Shown: piece by piece, positions 12,448 to 24,400 of the stretch
Layout: every line of letters begins with the position of its first letter
How positions within the stretch are numbered: position 1 is the first letter of the stretch
Assembly (NCBI RefSeq): GCF_020509005.1
Contig: NC_063016.1
Location: 620,001 to 684,000, forward strand
Length of the DNA stretch: 64,000 nt
Reading direction: 5' to 3'
DNA from: Fulvia fulva
Lineage: Eukaryota; Ascomycota; Dothideomycetes; Mycosphaerellales; Mycosphaerellaceae
The notes under the pieces: generated by a model
Databases searched by the model: none
What the model was told of the DNA's origin: nothing
What the model saw: the letters and a program-made list of their open reading frames with translations, nothing else
Made by a program: the position numbers and the translations under genes

Positions 12448-13523
12448 AAGGAAGGAATCGTATTTAGTAAGCTAGCTACGAGATAAGGTAACAAGTCTTA
12501 ACCGCGCTTTCCTACTCATCTAGTACTACCGTATAGCCTCGTTTCGAGAGGTTAGCCCGGAGCAAAAGCTTCCCTCTACGCCCTCCCTCCCTATTTGCTC
12601 CTTAAGCTAATATCTACCTCTATAGGCCTAAGCCCTTTAGTACTCTCTATTGACCGACATACGTATCCGTCCTCTCGGGCTATATAGACAGTATTAGCCG
12701 TCGCTACTAGTGTACACTACGCCCTAGGTTTTGACGCCCTTCGCGTTACCGTAGCCTATCTCTAGAAAGCGGCCGTCTATACCTCGTAGGTTTGCTCGGG
12801 GCATACACTACGCCGGGTAGCGTACTCCTTGCGTTTCTACCTACTAACTAATATAAAGTTCCTTATTACCCTACCCTCGATCCTCCCCGATTATTAAACT
12901 AATCTACTTATATTATACGTCTTTTCCCCGTCCTAATAGCCGTCTTTTCCTTGCTTAGGCTATCGTCTTTTCCTCGTCGCAATCTACTATATTAGACTAG
13001 GTGCGTTATATAGCGGGATAGGTAGTACCTTAGGCAAAACCCTCGTTCCTATACCGGGTATTTAATAGGCCCTTATAGGCTTCGTCGCGTGTCTACCTAC
13101 CTACCGTATTGCCCGCTAGTAAACACTAGATTGTTTCGTAGTCCGCTCGACGCCGTTATATAGTCCGCTCAGTTGTTGTTCTATAGTCCGCTCGTCTAAT
13201 ATTCGTCGCTTAGCCTACTCGGTTTACGGTCTCCGGAGGTGAAAATTCTATACTTATACTAGAGGTGTCCTATCGAGCGTATAGGCTACGGTTCCGCGCC
13301 CTTCTTATACGTAGAAAGAAGAGGGACTCGCTCCCGATACGAGTACACGCTCGTCGGATAGTTTTTATACCCGTTTTACTAGTAGTCCTCTACTCGCCGC
13401 GGCTTCGCCTACGTTACGCGCCCGTCGCGCCTACGACGCTCTAGCGTAAGAATACTTGGCTCTCTCGTAGCTAGACGAGAGGTTCGTAGCCGACACTACG
13501 TATAGGTGATTCTCGTCGTCGAC
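12448..13523. other. Unrelated 1.08-kb segment joined to the 5' side of LINE A copy 2
   Basis: This segment does not resemble LINE A, either Gypsy element or LINE B, yet it lies inside the same 15-base target duplication as copy 2. So it was probably inserted together with the LINE as one chimeric unit. No open frame or protein motif was found. It is RIP-mutated, though it keeps somewhat more CpA/TpG than its surroundings, and contains a short tandem repeat (13139-13193). Its source is unknown. Confidence 0.6.
13139..13193. repeat. Three copies of TAGTCCGCTC at 22-23 base spacing
   Basis: TAGTCCGCTC occurs at 13139, 13161 and 13184. Spacers between copies differ in sequence. Function unknown. 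Confidence 0.7.
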
Positions 13524-13538
13524 TAACGAACCTTAATA
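13524..13538. repeat. Target-site duplication, right side of chimeric LINE insertion
   Basis: TAACGAACCTTAATA; partner of 9845-9859. The Gypsy1 integrase frame resumes here. Confidence 0.8.
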
Positions 13539-15085
13539 TAGACTACTTACTCTACTACTAGTCCTATTCGACACGTAGGACGACGTTGCCTTAGACTTCG
13601 TTATCGAACTACTAAGGGCTAAGTATACGGTAGATAGTTAGTACTATAAGAACGTACTTATAGTTATAGACCGTTTGGGTAAGGAGCGGTATTATATTCT
13701 AGTGTTAGAAATAATAGCGGAGTATATCGTATATATCTACGTAAAGTATATCTTCTCCCGACATAGTCTACTAAAGACAATTACGTCGGATCGTAGTCCT
13801 TAATAGGTATTAGCCTTCTAGGGACGCCTCTACGAGTTACTACAAATTAAGCGTAAGATCTTAACCGGCTATTACCCTAAGACTAATAGTCAAAGCGAGA
13901 ATACTAATAAGATAATAGAATAGTACCTACGTACGTTTACTAGTTACGCTTAGGATAACTAGCTAGATTAGCTCCTACTTATAGAGTTTACTATAAACGA
14001 CTACGTCTCCGAAACGACTAGCGTAAGTCCTTTTATAGCGAACATTAGTAAGAACCTACGTTATGTAGATACTAAACTCAATCTCTCTATATAACTACTT
14101 CTATATAAATAGCGATTAGACGTAGAGTCTATAAATGTATTCGTATAACGTATAATAGACCTTAGGTATAAGCTACGAGACTCTATAGTAATAGTATAAG
14201 TCTCGTAAGCTGAATATACTAATAAGTATAGAACGATTATACTATAATATAAAGTCGGAGACCTAGTACACCTTAGTATACGTAACTAGCGTACTAAGCG
14301 CCTATTAAAGAAGCTTAATTACCGCTATACTAGACTATACGTAGTTACTAAGGTGCTACTATACGACACGTACCGTCTAGACCTCCCTTAATCCCTAAGT
14401 AACCTCTATAACGGCTTTTACGCTAACTTACTAATGCCTATACACGTACTAATACTAGGACAAGTATAGCTACCTCCGGCCCCGATCGAGGTAGAAGATA
14501 ATAACGGAGACATAAACACGTATTAGCTTCTAGATATAGTGCTTAACGTAAAGAGCACATTACCGCTAGGCCTAGCGCTACGCGGTAGGAGGAAGGAACG
14601 AAGGTATAAATACCTTATATAATAGGTAGGTTATAGTAAGCCTACCTAGGAGCCCGCTAAGGAGTTAATAGATACTACTACCGCCCCTATCGCGGACTTC
14701 TACTATAACTATCCTACGAAGGACAGGCTAGCTAGCTTTACGCCGCTACTAGGGTAGATTCCTAACTAGGATACACCCGAAGACGTTATAATCGGCGAAG
14801 TAATAAACGCTTTAGCCGTAAACGCTTCGTTAATAGTTACGTCTAACCCGGTAACTATAGGTAGGCTACGTAAGTTATTTGCGTAGGTGCCTATAGCTCT
14901 TCCGGTAGTTACGTATTACGAACCTAACACTAGTACTTATAATAGCCCGTAGGCGGCTACTTTAAGAAGGATGACCGTTAGTAGGTAAGTACCGGATATA
15001 CGTTAATACGGTATAGAGGATAATATAGAGGATAACGCCGCGTTTATAGCGGCTATACTACGAGCTTAAGGGACTAAGCGCGATT
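13539..15085 (+). pseudogene. Gypsy1 integrase core and C-terminal part, RIP-dead
   Basis: Continues the integrase interrupted at 9844. ALDFVIELL at about 13590 and VLIVIDRLGKERYYIL near 13655-13700 match the first catalytic Asp region and the VVxDRxTK block of Ty3/Gypsy integrases. SENTNK and later blocks follow to about 14400, then a region of uncertain nature up to the polypurine tract. Many TAG/TAA stops. Confidence 0.8.
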
Positions 15086-15100
15086 TTGAAGGGGGGGTAG

Positions 15101-15261
15101 TATTACGGCCCTAGGCCTAGCGAATGTCTAGCTAGTACGTAGGTCACGTAACCGCGCGTACTAGCGTAGTACCTCGGCTTATATATAGCCTCGGCGTACC
15201 TCGCGCTCCTCTTTCCTACGTACCTAGCTACTTTATATTAACATAACTATAAACCGTCATA
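15101..15261 (+). repeat. Gypsy1 3' LTR (161 bp)
   Basis: Starts TATTACGG right after the polypurine run and ends CCGTCATA; same length as the 5' LTR. Confidence 0.9.
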
Positions 15262-15266
15262 GTATT
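15262..15266. repeat. Gypsy1 target-site duplication, right
   Basis: GTATT, identical to 4403-4407. Confidence 0.8.
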
Positions 15267-15479
15267 ACCCGTAATAACATAATATAAAAAGGCTCGCGGC
15301 CTTATAGATTCTACCTCTACCTCTCTCTTTCTTAATTAGAAATTTATACGTAAATATATAACCCCCTTAATCCCTTTGACGAAGAATAGACAATTAACAC
15401 TAGGAGATAGATCGGCTATAGCGCGTTAGATCATATATATATAGCCCTTATAGACGTAGTTATCGGCGGTTATTACGAG

Positions 15480-16447
15480 TAAATGCTATACTACGTTACC
15501 GACCTCGAATACGACATCGTTATTAGACTACTATAGCTCTCCGCGTACAACCCGAACATCTTCTAGGAAACTAGCGAGGTGGCGTTTAGATCTAACTACT
15601 ACTTCGGTCACTATCTATATAATAAGACATCGACAATAGTATAATCTCTAAACTATATTAGTAGAACCTAGTAAATGAAATATAGACTAAAGCCCTTTAC
15701 TAGCGAGTTAGTAGGATTTATAGCCGGAGGGGCGGAGCTAAATATGTCCGCTCTAGAGGTAGAAAAAGAGGTAGATTACTAGGAAGTCTCGTAGCGTGTA
15801 TAGGAGATATACGCGTACCGGCCTAGGGCCGAGTACTTCTATATTATACCTACGGGGCGTAAGGATAACGATAATAACAATAATAGCCTAAAACTAAGCG
15901 CGATAGTAGCTAATGACCTAGATCAGTTCTTAAATAAGCAGTTTAACTACAATCCTAAAGAGAAGCTCCCGCCTATATACTACGACATTATAGATACTTT
16001 CTTAGTAAAGGACTACGAAGGACTCCTACCTTACCGACTAGGTATCGACTACGAGATTTATATTAAACCCGGTAGACCTTAAAAACCGCTATATCGAAAG
16101 CTATACGGACTAGCCGAGAAGGAGAATAAAGCCGTTAAGAAATAGTTACTCGAATAGACTTTAGAAGGTAAGGTACGTAAGGCCGGTTAGAAAATAAGCT
16201 AGTCACCGGCACCGGTATTAGTAGTAAGAAAGCCTAGAGGAGGGCTACGAGTATATATCAACTACCGTAGGCTAAACGCTATTACTATTAAGAGTCGCTA
16301 TCCTATTCTATTAATATAGGAAACGCTTGACCGTATATACGGAAAGAAGTACTTTATAAAACTAGATATTATAGTAGCCTTTAATAAGTTACGTATCGCG
16401 GAAGGGCACGAGTAGCTAATAGCTTTCGTAATACGCTACGGTATATA
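15480..16447 (+). pseudogene. Gypsy2 protease end and RT N-terminal part, RIP-dead
   Basis: Near 15510-15590 DIVIRLL and LSAYNPNIF fit the end of a retropepsin (usual form: DIILGLPWL then HNPxIDW). RT begins near 16030 (GIDYEIYIKPG) and runs through [20 protein letters not shown] and [11 protein letters not shown] to IAFVIRYG, where copy 3 of LINE A interrupts it. The RT resumes at 21469 in the same frame. Confidence 0.82.
16434..16447. repeat. Target-site duplication, left of LINE A copy 3
   Basis: CGCTACGGTATATA, perfectly repeated at 21469-21482. Confidence 0.92.
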
Positions 16448-16621
16448 GATAGATAGATTTGTCATTCCCCTGTTCTAGGACCCTATCCGGCCTATGCAGG
16501 TATATATCTATTGTTATGTACAAAGGGAAACCCGAATAGGTGAAAACCCTTCCCGCCCCCGACTACTCCTTGTCTAGATTAGCTTTCCCTCTGAACGTAC
16601 GTAGTCCATGTCACTACCCCG

Positions 16622-19600
16622 TTAGCCCCCGCTCCTAGCCGGTCTCGTCGCGCTGCGTCGTGTCCTCTCTTCCTGCACTGCTCCTACTAGGCGGTACTGT
16701 TCTAGCCAGCCCTTCTCTAGTATCCAGTTCGTAATGCGCCGTAGGTCTTCAGCGTTGTTAAGAAGTGCCCTAATCGTCCGGTTCCTCGCCTTTGCCATCC
16801 ACTCCCCCTTCCTAGCGACTACCTCGGACAGACGAGGAGTGCGTGCCGTACGTTCTGGGAGCGATAGCCGCAGGGGCAGCTAGTATTCGTGTATCCTAGG
16901 ACCTTCCTCTATGATAGGTACCCCTGGAGGCCGATGTGTTCGCTTCGCAGTTGGGTTGCTATGCTACTCTATGCCCTCGTAAGGCGGTAGTGGATGAGCT
17001 TCGGGGGGTGCTTGACCGCGGATTTTGTAGCTGACCATTCCTTAGGTTGTCCCGCTGGCTGAGGGCGTCCACTATGCCCTACAACCTGGTTGTTCCACCT
17101 CTCTTTCCATAGTTGCTCTACAAACGATTTCTCACCTTCCCATTGTGTTGCTAGCTGTTCGTCCCTTGCCCGGTAGTTCGGCTCGTTTCCGGGTCGAATG
17201 CCCTTATGCGCTGGTACTGATTCGCGGGCCCTTGCGACTGCACTGGCGATGACCTTCTATACTAGGTACTGTGCCGACTTGCCTAAGTAGGAGGTCCGTA
17301 GTCCCTGGATGTATAGGTCGATCGGCGGTATAGCGGTCTCGTGCTTAAGCATCCTCGTTGGTGTCGACTTATATGCCCCGGTGACCTTCCTTAGGCATTG
17401 GTTTTGGATCTTCGCTAGCGGCGCGACGAGTCCCTTCGATGGGCAGGCCCTCTCGCCTAAGGACCACACTTGGCTGCCATAGGTAAGGACTGGCCGTACA
17501 ATAGCCGTATATAGAAGTCGTGACTGCCGGAAGTCCGCCCCCTATGTGGACGCAGTGAGCCTCTAGCATGATGCCATATTCTGTTCAGCTTTCCGTAATA
17601 TTGCCTGTACGTGCTTCCTCTACCGTAGCGCCGGGTCCACCCATAGTCCGAGGATCCTGAGCTGATTTGCCGGGTTAGTCGTGTGCCCCTGTATCTAGAT
17701 AGAAGCTTGCATATTGTAGAACCGTGGCCGGCGCGTAAAGTGTATCAGATTGTACTTTTCTGGGGCAAACCGAGCCCCGTGCCTCCTAGCCCAGTCCTCG
17801 CAGATCTTGTGCTTCTCTTCTAGTAGCCTACAGTTCTCCTCAGTCGAGGAAGACCACGCTAGGATGTTTGTGTCGTCTACGAAGCCGCTCGCAGCGGTGT
17901 TCTGGGATTCTAGGGCTGGGAGCAGCGTCGCCATAAAGAAGAGGAACAGAATAGGTGCTAGCGTTGAGCCTTGCGGGATTCTAGTGTAGACTGCTTGAAA
18001 TGGGCTTCTGTACTGGCCGACTAGGATCGACGTACTACGGTTTCGGAGGTAGGACCGTACGAAGTTGACAAGCCACTCAGGGAGTCCTTTCGACCTTAGG
18101 ATGTAGAGAAGCCGCGGGTGTGACACGTAGTCGAAGGCTCCCGATATGTCTAGGCTAAGTAAGGAAGCCACCTTGTCCCTATTCTTATACCAGATGGCCT
18201 TTACCTAAGAGGTGATAAGTTCCATCGCGGATAGCGTCGATCGCTATGGGCGCGCACCTATCTAGGTGTCCGGGAGTAGGGAGTGTTCCTCTGCCGCCTC
18301 GGAGAGTCTCGTTACAACTAGCTTCTTAAGCGCCTTCCCAAGAGTGTTAAGGAGCGCAATTGGGCGGTACGACTTCACCTACGTATAGTCTTCCTTCTGC
18401 GGCTTGCGTAGGACTACTGTCGTCGATTGTTTAAAAGCTATCGGGTGGTATCCGGTCTGTAGGCAGGCGTTGAAGATCGCTGCAACTGCTAGGGCTAGTT
18501 GATCTCTACACTTCTTTAGTAGCTCGTTTGGGATCCCATCCGGCCCCGGGGCTTTCTTCGCCGGCAACTTCCTTAGCACAGCGGTAACTTCTCCCTCGGA
18601 CACCTCCTGTTGGACCGCGATGCTAGGGGCTAGGGGAGTAGAGCTGTTTATGTCGCTTAGATCAGCCTCGACTAGGGGTAGGAAGAACTTGCTAGCTAGT
18701 AGACGCGCCTTGGCCTCGGGGTCGCTAACCGGGCCACTAGGCGATTGTAGCGCTAGGATAGAGAAGGAGGGGCCCTGTGTAGGGTCCTGTCGGGCCCATT
18801 TCGCTAGCTTCCACATCCTCTCTGGCTTGCCGGCGATTTCTTCTACTGTGGCCCTCCAGCCGACTGCTTTCTCCCTCCGTATTATGGCTTTCTTCTGTTG
18901 GCATGCCTCCCTATATACGTTCCAGGCCTCCTCGCTATGGCTGCTCGTCCACACCCGGCGGGCTCTCCTTGCTTCTCTTACTACCGCAGTGCACTCCGGC
19001 GTCCAGTATAGTTTGGACCATGTCGTTGGTTGGGCAAGCGGAACGTGAAGTGAGGTCGCTTTTCTTATTTCGTCTGTCAACCCCTGGACTGCTTCGTCTA
19101 TCTCGTCTTTACTGTTGTATTGCTGCTGCGCGATCTGGACTAGCCTCTTGGAGTCATCGAGGTACGCCTAGATGTTGGCCCAGTGGGCCTTTCCCCAGTT
19201 TGGCTTAGGGGTTCTCGCTAGTGTGCGTTGTATCTGTGTCGCAATAGAGGTCCTGACTGGCATGTGGTCTGACGACGCCTCGAGTTTATGTTCGATCCTA
19301 CAGTAGGTTACCGTGTGGTAGTGGCTATCTAAGATCTAGGAGAGGTCGATCGTGCCTTGGAGTCCCCCTCTCTTCTAGGTGCCCAGGTCCTTCGGGGTAT
19401 TAAGGGCAATTGCGTTGCTCGCCATCAAGTCGAGTACTTCGTCGGCTATAGGGTGCGGCTACATAAGGCTTTCCTAGGAAGGGTGGTATATGTTGAAGTC
19501 TCCTACTACGATGTGGCACCCTTGTCTCTTGAGCGTACTGTCTAGGTGTCTGCAGACCCCTAGGTCGCGGCTAGACCTCGAGGCTGGCGGTTGTATATAT

Positions 19601-19932
19601 AGGTTGTGTATCCAGGTGCTACCCACGTGGAGGGAGGTAATATCGCCCCCGCCTTCTTCGTCTACGTAGTACACTACCTCCCAGTCGGATTCTAGTATGT
19701 CCTTACTAACATAGAAGCACGTGCGGGGTCTGCCGTCGCCTCGTAGGCATGTCGTGTAGCCTAGTGACTTGCAGGTCGTTGGTCTCTTATGGTGCGGGTT
19801 AATCTATAGCTCCTGGATTGTAAGGACGTGGTGGACGCGCGGGTCCGCCTCGTGTAGGAAATGGTTCTGGACTATATCCTTGCTATGGTTGACGTTATAC
19901 TGGATGATGTTAAGCGTGTCGAGGCTAGTCAT
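16622..19932 (-). pseudogene. LINE A copy 3 ORF2: endonuclease - reverse transcriptase
   Basis: Starts at ATG 19932 (bases ATGACTAG overlap the ORF1 stop) and ends TAA at 16622-16624. The longest open blocks are 18379-19080 (endonuclease end and RT start, with APGPDGIPNELL) and 17695-18171 (RT core with LSLDISGAFD and GFVDDTNIL). At the site of the first TAG in copy 1 this copy keeps Trp (VGW), which shows the copy 1 stop is secondary. Its own stops also stand at Gln or Trp positions. Function by family: nicks DNA and primes reverse transcription at the target. Confidence 0.87.
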
Positions 19933-21202
19933 CGGCATCGACAATCATTTCCTCTATATCGTCCTGTGTCCTACTGCCCTATGCGTCCTGGTCTACGCCT
20001 ATCGGCTGTGTACTAAAGGGGAGCCGGGCCTAGTTAGATTCCCTCGCCGCAGCTAGCAGAGCACGTGGCCTCCCGTACGCCCTAGGCTGCGCATCCTTTA
20101 CATCGTTCTCGGCCCTAGGGCGCTTGTGCCCGACCGCCGCTAGTTGGTTCCGGTGTGGGCTAGCCTCACGGTCGCCGTAGAATCTTAGGGCGACGGTTCT
20201 GTTTGTGATTGCCTTGTTTTTCGCTAGTTTCCGCTATAGGCATTCCGCACTATACGATAGGTGGTGCCCCGGACAGTTCGCGCACCGTCTCGTAGTCGAT
20301 GTACAGTCCCTAGACATATAGTCTCCTGCACAGTTCGAGCAGGCCTGCTTATTTGTGCACGTGTAGGTTTGGTGTCTATACTGTTGGCATTTGAAGCATT
20401 AGAGGACACGAAAGGATGAGGAGTGCTTTTCTACTGTCTTGAGGCTGTATTGCCAGACCAGGCCTTGTTCTATCGCTAGATCCGCCGCTTTCGCGTCTTG
20501 TAGCTATACTATTAGCGCCGAGGCCTTCTTGCCTTCTAGCCATTTCCTATGGAGCCAAGTCGCCTTCTGGATTGGAGAGTTAAGAGTGACCGGGTTGTCC
20601 TCTTAGAGAGCGCGTAGGTGACCCTAGTTAGTTAGGTCAAACTCCTTAGGCATGTCGTGGACTAGGATCGTGAATTGTTTCGTTGAGACCTTCGCTAATG
20701 CCGTAACCTTAGATGCCCACTGTGGCTGTGCCTCTAGGTGCCTCCTAGCAGTAGCAGAGCTAGTATAGATCTGTAGAGTGCCGTTAGACTGTTGGTTCAC
20801 TGCGACCACCCCTAGTTGGTTAATTCGTTAGGCGAGCTCCTTGTTCGATAGCTTCGCAACTTCGGCCTAGTCTTCCTTTGCTGCAATGCGGATCGTAACT
20901 GCATCGTGCGTTGGGCGGGGGCCTAGTATCGATGCCGCGACCGATGCCCAGCTATAGGGGTGTTGATTCCGGGTGGCCTTGCTAATCGCCTGGGACGTCG
21001 TCCTTATTTCTTGTTGCCCTCGGTGATACGACAGTACAAGCGCCGTGCGTAGCTAAGTGATCATTACCTGTAGAGACCGGTAAGGGAGCTGATCGTTAGT
21101 TTCTATGCTTTTTGCGTCCTCTATAAGTTGCTGCCAGTTGTCTTAGGGGGGCTTCGCCTATAGGGCCGTAGGCGCCGTTAGTACCGTAGCCTAGGCTGCC
21201 AT
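19925..21202 (-). pseudogene. LINE A copy 3 ORF1 (zinc-knuckle gag-like protein)
   Basis: Frame from ATG at 21202 (MAAQ/TAG) to TAG at 19925-19927, about 425 codons with several TAGs. Near 20400 minus it reads CFKCQQYRHQTYTC, then ACSNCAGDYMSRDC and CANCPGHH: CCHC-type knuckles as in fungal LINE ORF1. The upstream half is Gln/Ala-rich with a predicted RNA-binding role only by analogy. The start is set by the short leader ORF ending three bases upstream. Confidence 0.8.
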
Positions 21203-21205
21203 TGC

Positions 21206-21412
21206 CTAGGAGTTGCCTAATGTAGCTAGGCACCTCCGCGGCGTTTGGAGCTGAAGAAACAGGGTGAAGAGAGCTTCAAGCTGTCCAGATTGAATAGGGT
21301 AGAACTCCCTCAGTCCTAGGGGCAGTGGCCTGCTTTTTATATCGTTAGAATGGCCTTGATAAGAGCTTTCGAATGTGTCGTGTTTTGGCGCAGAGATCGA
21401 TGATTCCGTCAA
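21206..21412 (-). other. Leader ORF of LINE A copy 3 (68 codons)
   Basis: An ATG-initiated frame in the 5' leader ends with TAG only three bases before the ORF1 ATG. A closely similar frame is present in copy 4 (33177-33377), sharing blocks such as KHDTFES, YQGHSND and LFTLFLQLQTPRRCLA. No homology to a known domain is seen. It may be a regulatory upstream ORF or simply chance. Confidence 0.45.
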
Positions 21413-21468
21413 TGCCCGGGTATATTACTCATTATTAGATATAATACTCTCCGAGTATTCATAGTAGT

Positions 21469-21482
21469 CGCTACGGTATATA
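21469..21482. repeat. Target-site duplication, right of LINE A copy 3
   Basis: CGCTACGGTATATA, identical to 16434-16447. Confidence 0.92.
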
Positions 21483-24400
21483 CAAATGCCTTATATTACC
21501 GTTCGGCCTCTATAACGGACCCGTAACCTTTTAGTTATATATTAATAAGGTTCTATAGGAACATCTAGATGACTTTGTATTAGTATATCTAGATAACGTC
21601 CTTATCTTTAGCGACACTCTAGAGGAATATATCGAATACGTACGAAAGGTATTAATTAAGCTACGAGATACCGGGCTTACTATTAATATCGATAAGTCCG
21701 AGTTCTACTAGGAACGTATAAAATATCTAGGCCTTATTATTATACCCTAGGGCATCGAGATAGACCCGGGGAAATTGGAATGTATATAGACCTAGGAAGT
21801 ACTAACTAATCTTAAGGATGTCTAAGCCTTCCTAGGATTCGTAAACTTCTACCGTAGATTTATCGAGGCCTTCTCTCGTATTACATCCCTATTAACTAAC
21901 CTAACGAAGTTAGATAGGCCTAGTAATCATAAGAACCGTAGAATCAACTAGACTAATAATTACTAGAGGGCATTCGAGGCGTTAAAAGTAGCGTTTAGTA
22001 AGGCGGGTATACTAGTATACTATATACCGGGTAGGTAGACCGTCGTTAAGACTAACTCCTTAGACTTTATTAATATAGGTATGCTCTTACAATACGACGA
22101 GTAGGGAGTGTTACATCCTATAGCTTTCTATTCGAAGAAGCTAAGCCCCTAGGAGTATAATTTTAAGATCTATAACAAGGAACTCCTCGCGATTATTAAA
22201 GCATTTGAAGAGTAGCGCCCGGAGCTTACGTACGAAGTAGACGAGAACGGCGATCTAGTCAAAGCGTTTATAGACTATAAGAACCTCGAGTATTTTATGA
22301 CTACGAAGTAGCTAAATCGCCGATAAGCGCGATAGGCAGAATTTCTATTACAATTTAACTTCTAGATTATATACCGCCTAGATGTATAAGGAACGAAGCT
22401 AGATAGCCTAACGAGACGTAGCTAGGACCTTCCGTAGGGGGTAGACGATCCGAGAAATTAGTACTAGTATTAGACATTGCTTCCGCTAGAGCGATTCCTT
22501 AAGATCGACTCTATACGAGCTACTATCGAAGATACGCCCGAGGAAGAAGAGACGACTCCCCTAAATCCTAAAGTAATCGAGTTTATTCTAGAACTAGAAT
22601 AGGTACTATAAACATAGCTAGTACTAGCTTAGGAAGTATAGACTACAAATAAAGCCGAAGTCGAAGCTAAACTCGAGTACCGTATAACGACTACTTACGC
22701 CCTAGACTAAGAACTTAAGGCGGTAATTAAGATACTATAGAAAGATAGTACTATCCCTCTACTCTTATAGAAGGCGAAGATACACCCTACGTACTATAAG
22801 GTAGATAGTAACATATTGTATATACGAAACTAGTACGATAGTTAGAGCCTATAGGTACCCGATAACTAGGCCCTACGGACTCGGCTTATTAGAATAAATT
22901 ATAACGCTCTAGTAGTAGGATATTGAGGACGAGCTCAAACCTATAAACTCGTAGTACGAGAATTCTATTGGCCTAGCTTAGTAAGATTAGTACGTAGATA
23001 TACCGCAAATTACTATATATACCGTACGACGAAATCTCTATACTCCTAGCCACCTAGATTATTATACCTACTTTTAGTACTAGACCGACCTTAGAGGTAT
23101 ATCGCGGTAGACTTCGTAGTCGGACTTCCTAATAGTACCCTCGATAGTATAACCTATAACAATATTATAACCGTAATAGATAGGCTAACGAAGGAAGTCG
23201 AGCTGATTCTAATCGGAGCAATAACTATATAGAATGCGGTAAGACTTTTCCTTAAGTATATATTCTCCCGACGCGGATTTCCTAATACTATTACTTTAGA
23301 CCGCGGTAAGCAATAGGTTGCTACCTTCTAGAAGAAACTTTATAAGATGCTTCGTATAAGTCGTAAGCTAAGTTCTTTATACTACCTAGAAACTAATAGA
23401 CAGTCGGAACGTACTAACTAAGTAATAGAACAGTATCTCCGTATATTTACTAACGAGGTATAAGATAACTAGGTAGAATGGCTTTATCTAGCTTAGTTTG
23501 CGATTAATAACTACCTTTCTAAAACTACTAGTATGTCGCTATTCTACGTTACTTTAGGCTATAACCCTAAGTTTATAGAGCGCGTAGACCTAAGCGCTAG
23601 AAAAGAGGGAGGACTAACTACTCTCTAGCGACTAGATACGCGATCGGCTAAAGCCTTTATACGCCGGATTTACGACCTTTATAAGCACCTTTAAGAAAAC
23701 ATACGGATATTATAAGCTCTCTAAGCTAAAGTAGTAAATCGCTACCGAAGCATCCCGCTAGACTATAAAGTAGGCGACTAGGTATACCTAAGTACTAAGA
23801 GTATCCGTACGACTCGACTATCTAAGAAGCTCGATAGAAGATATACTAGCCCGTACTAGATTTTAGAAGTTATACTAGCTAAGCTCTTATATAAACTAAG
23901 ATTATCGGATGCTATAGTAGGGCTCGATAGCTACTTTTATACCTCGTTACTTTAGCGAGCCGATCATCCCGACTTCCTACTACTCGAAGGCTAGTATCTA
24001 GTACTACTACCGCTAATAACTATCGAGCCTAATACTACCGAAGCCGATATAGTCGCTAATATAGTCGTAACACCTATATATATATAAGGTAGAGAAGATC
24101 TTAGATATATATACCCGTAAGCGAGTAGGTAAAGTAAATAAGGGGTAGAAGCGTAAAGTAGACACTTAGTATAAGGTGAAATAGCTTAGATATTAGAATA
24201 AGGAGGATAGTAAGACCTAGTAACCGGCTAAGAATATGTTTAAATACGCGGCCGCCGCTATTATAGACTTTTACTATAACCGGCCGGAGTTGTCTACGCC
24301 TATAGGCTTCGTAGCTCTATCTAATTAGGTCCTCCTAAGTAATAAGGTCCTCGGGCTTAATACGATTAGTGTTAATAGTAACACCGTTACGAATAAGTTG

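Larger units (their letters stand above)
4408..15261 (+). mobile_element. Gypsy1: Ty3/Gypsy LTR retrotransposon, RIP-dead, interrupted by a LINE insertion
   Basis: Two 161-base LTRs (4408-4568 and 15101-15261) enclose remains of gag, protease, RT, RNase H and integrase in that order, the Ty3/Gypsy arrangement. The element is flanked on both sides by GTATT, a 5-base target duplication. A run of seven G (15091-15097) just before the 3' LTR is the polypurine tract. All frames are full of TAG/TAA. A LINE-derived insertion (9860-13523) sits in the integrase. Without the insertion and one copy of the 15-base duplication the integrase reads on in the same frame, which fixes the order of events: Gypsy1 first, LINE second. 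Confidence 0.9.
16448..21468 (-). mobile_element. LINE A copy 3: full-length non-LTR retrotransposon, lightly RIP-mutated
   Basis: About 5.0 kb, bounded by a perfect 14-base target duplication. Reading from right to left: 5' leader with a small ORF, ORF1 with zinc knuckles, overlapping ORF2 (endonuclease, RT, terminal knuckle), 3' UTR and a GATA/ATCT repeat tail. It is inserted in the Gypsy2 RT; removing it restores the continuous frame RYGIYKCLILPFGLYN. Several stops break both ORFs, but far fewer than in copy 2, so this insertion is younger or met fewer rounds of RIP. Confidence 0.93.

Noticed and set aside
12448..13523. Ribosomal RNA origin of the unrelated segment (GGTGAAAATTCT resembles a small-subunit rRNA block)
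   Set aside because: Only about ten bases agree and nothing around them fits.
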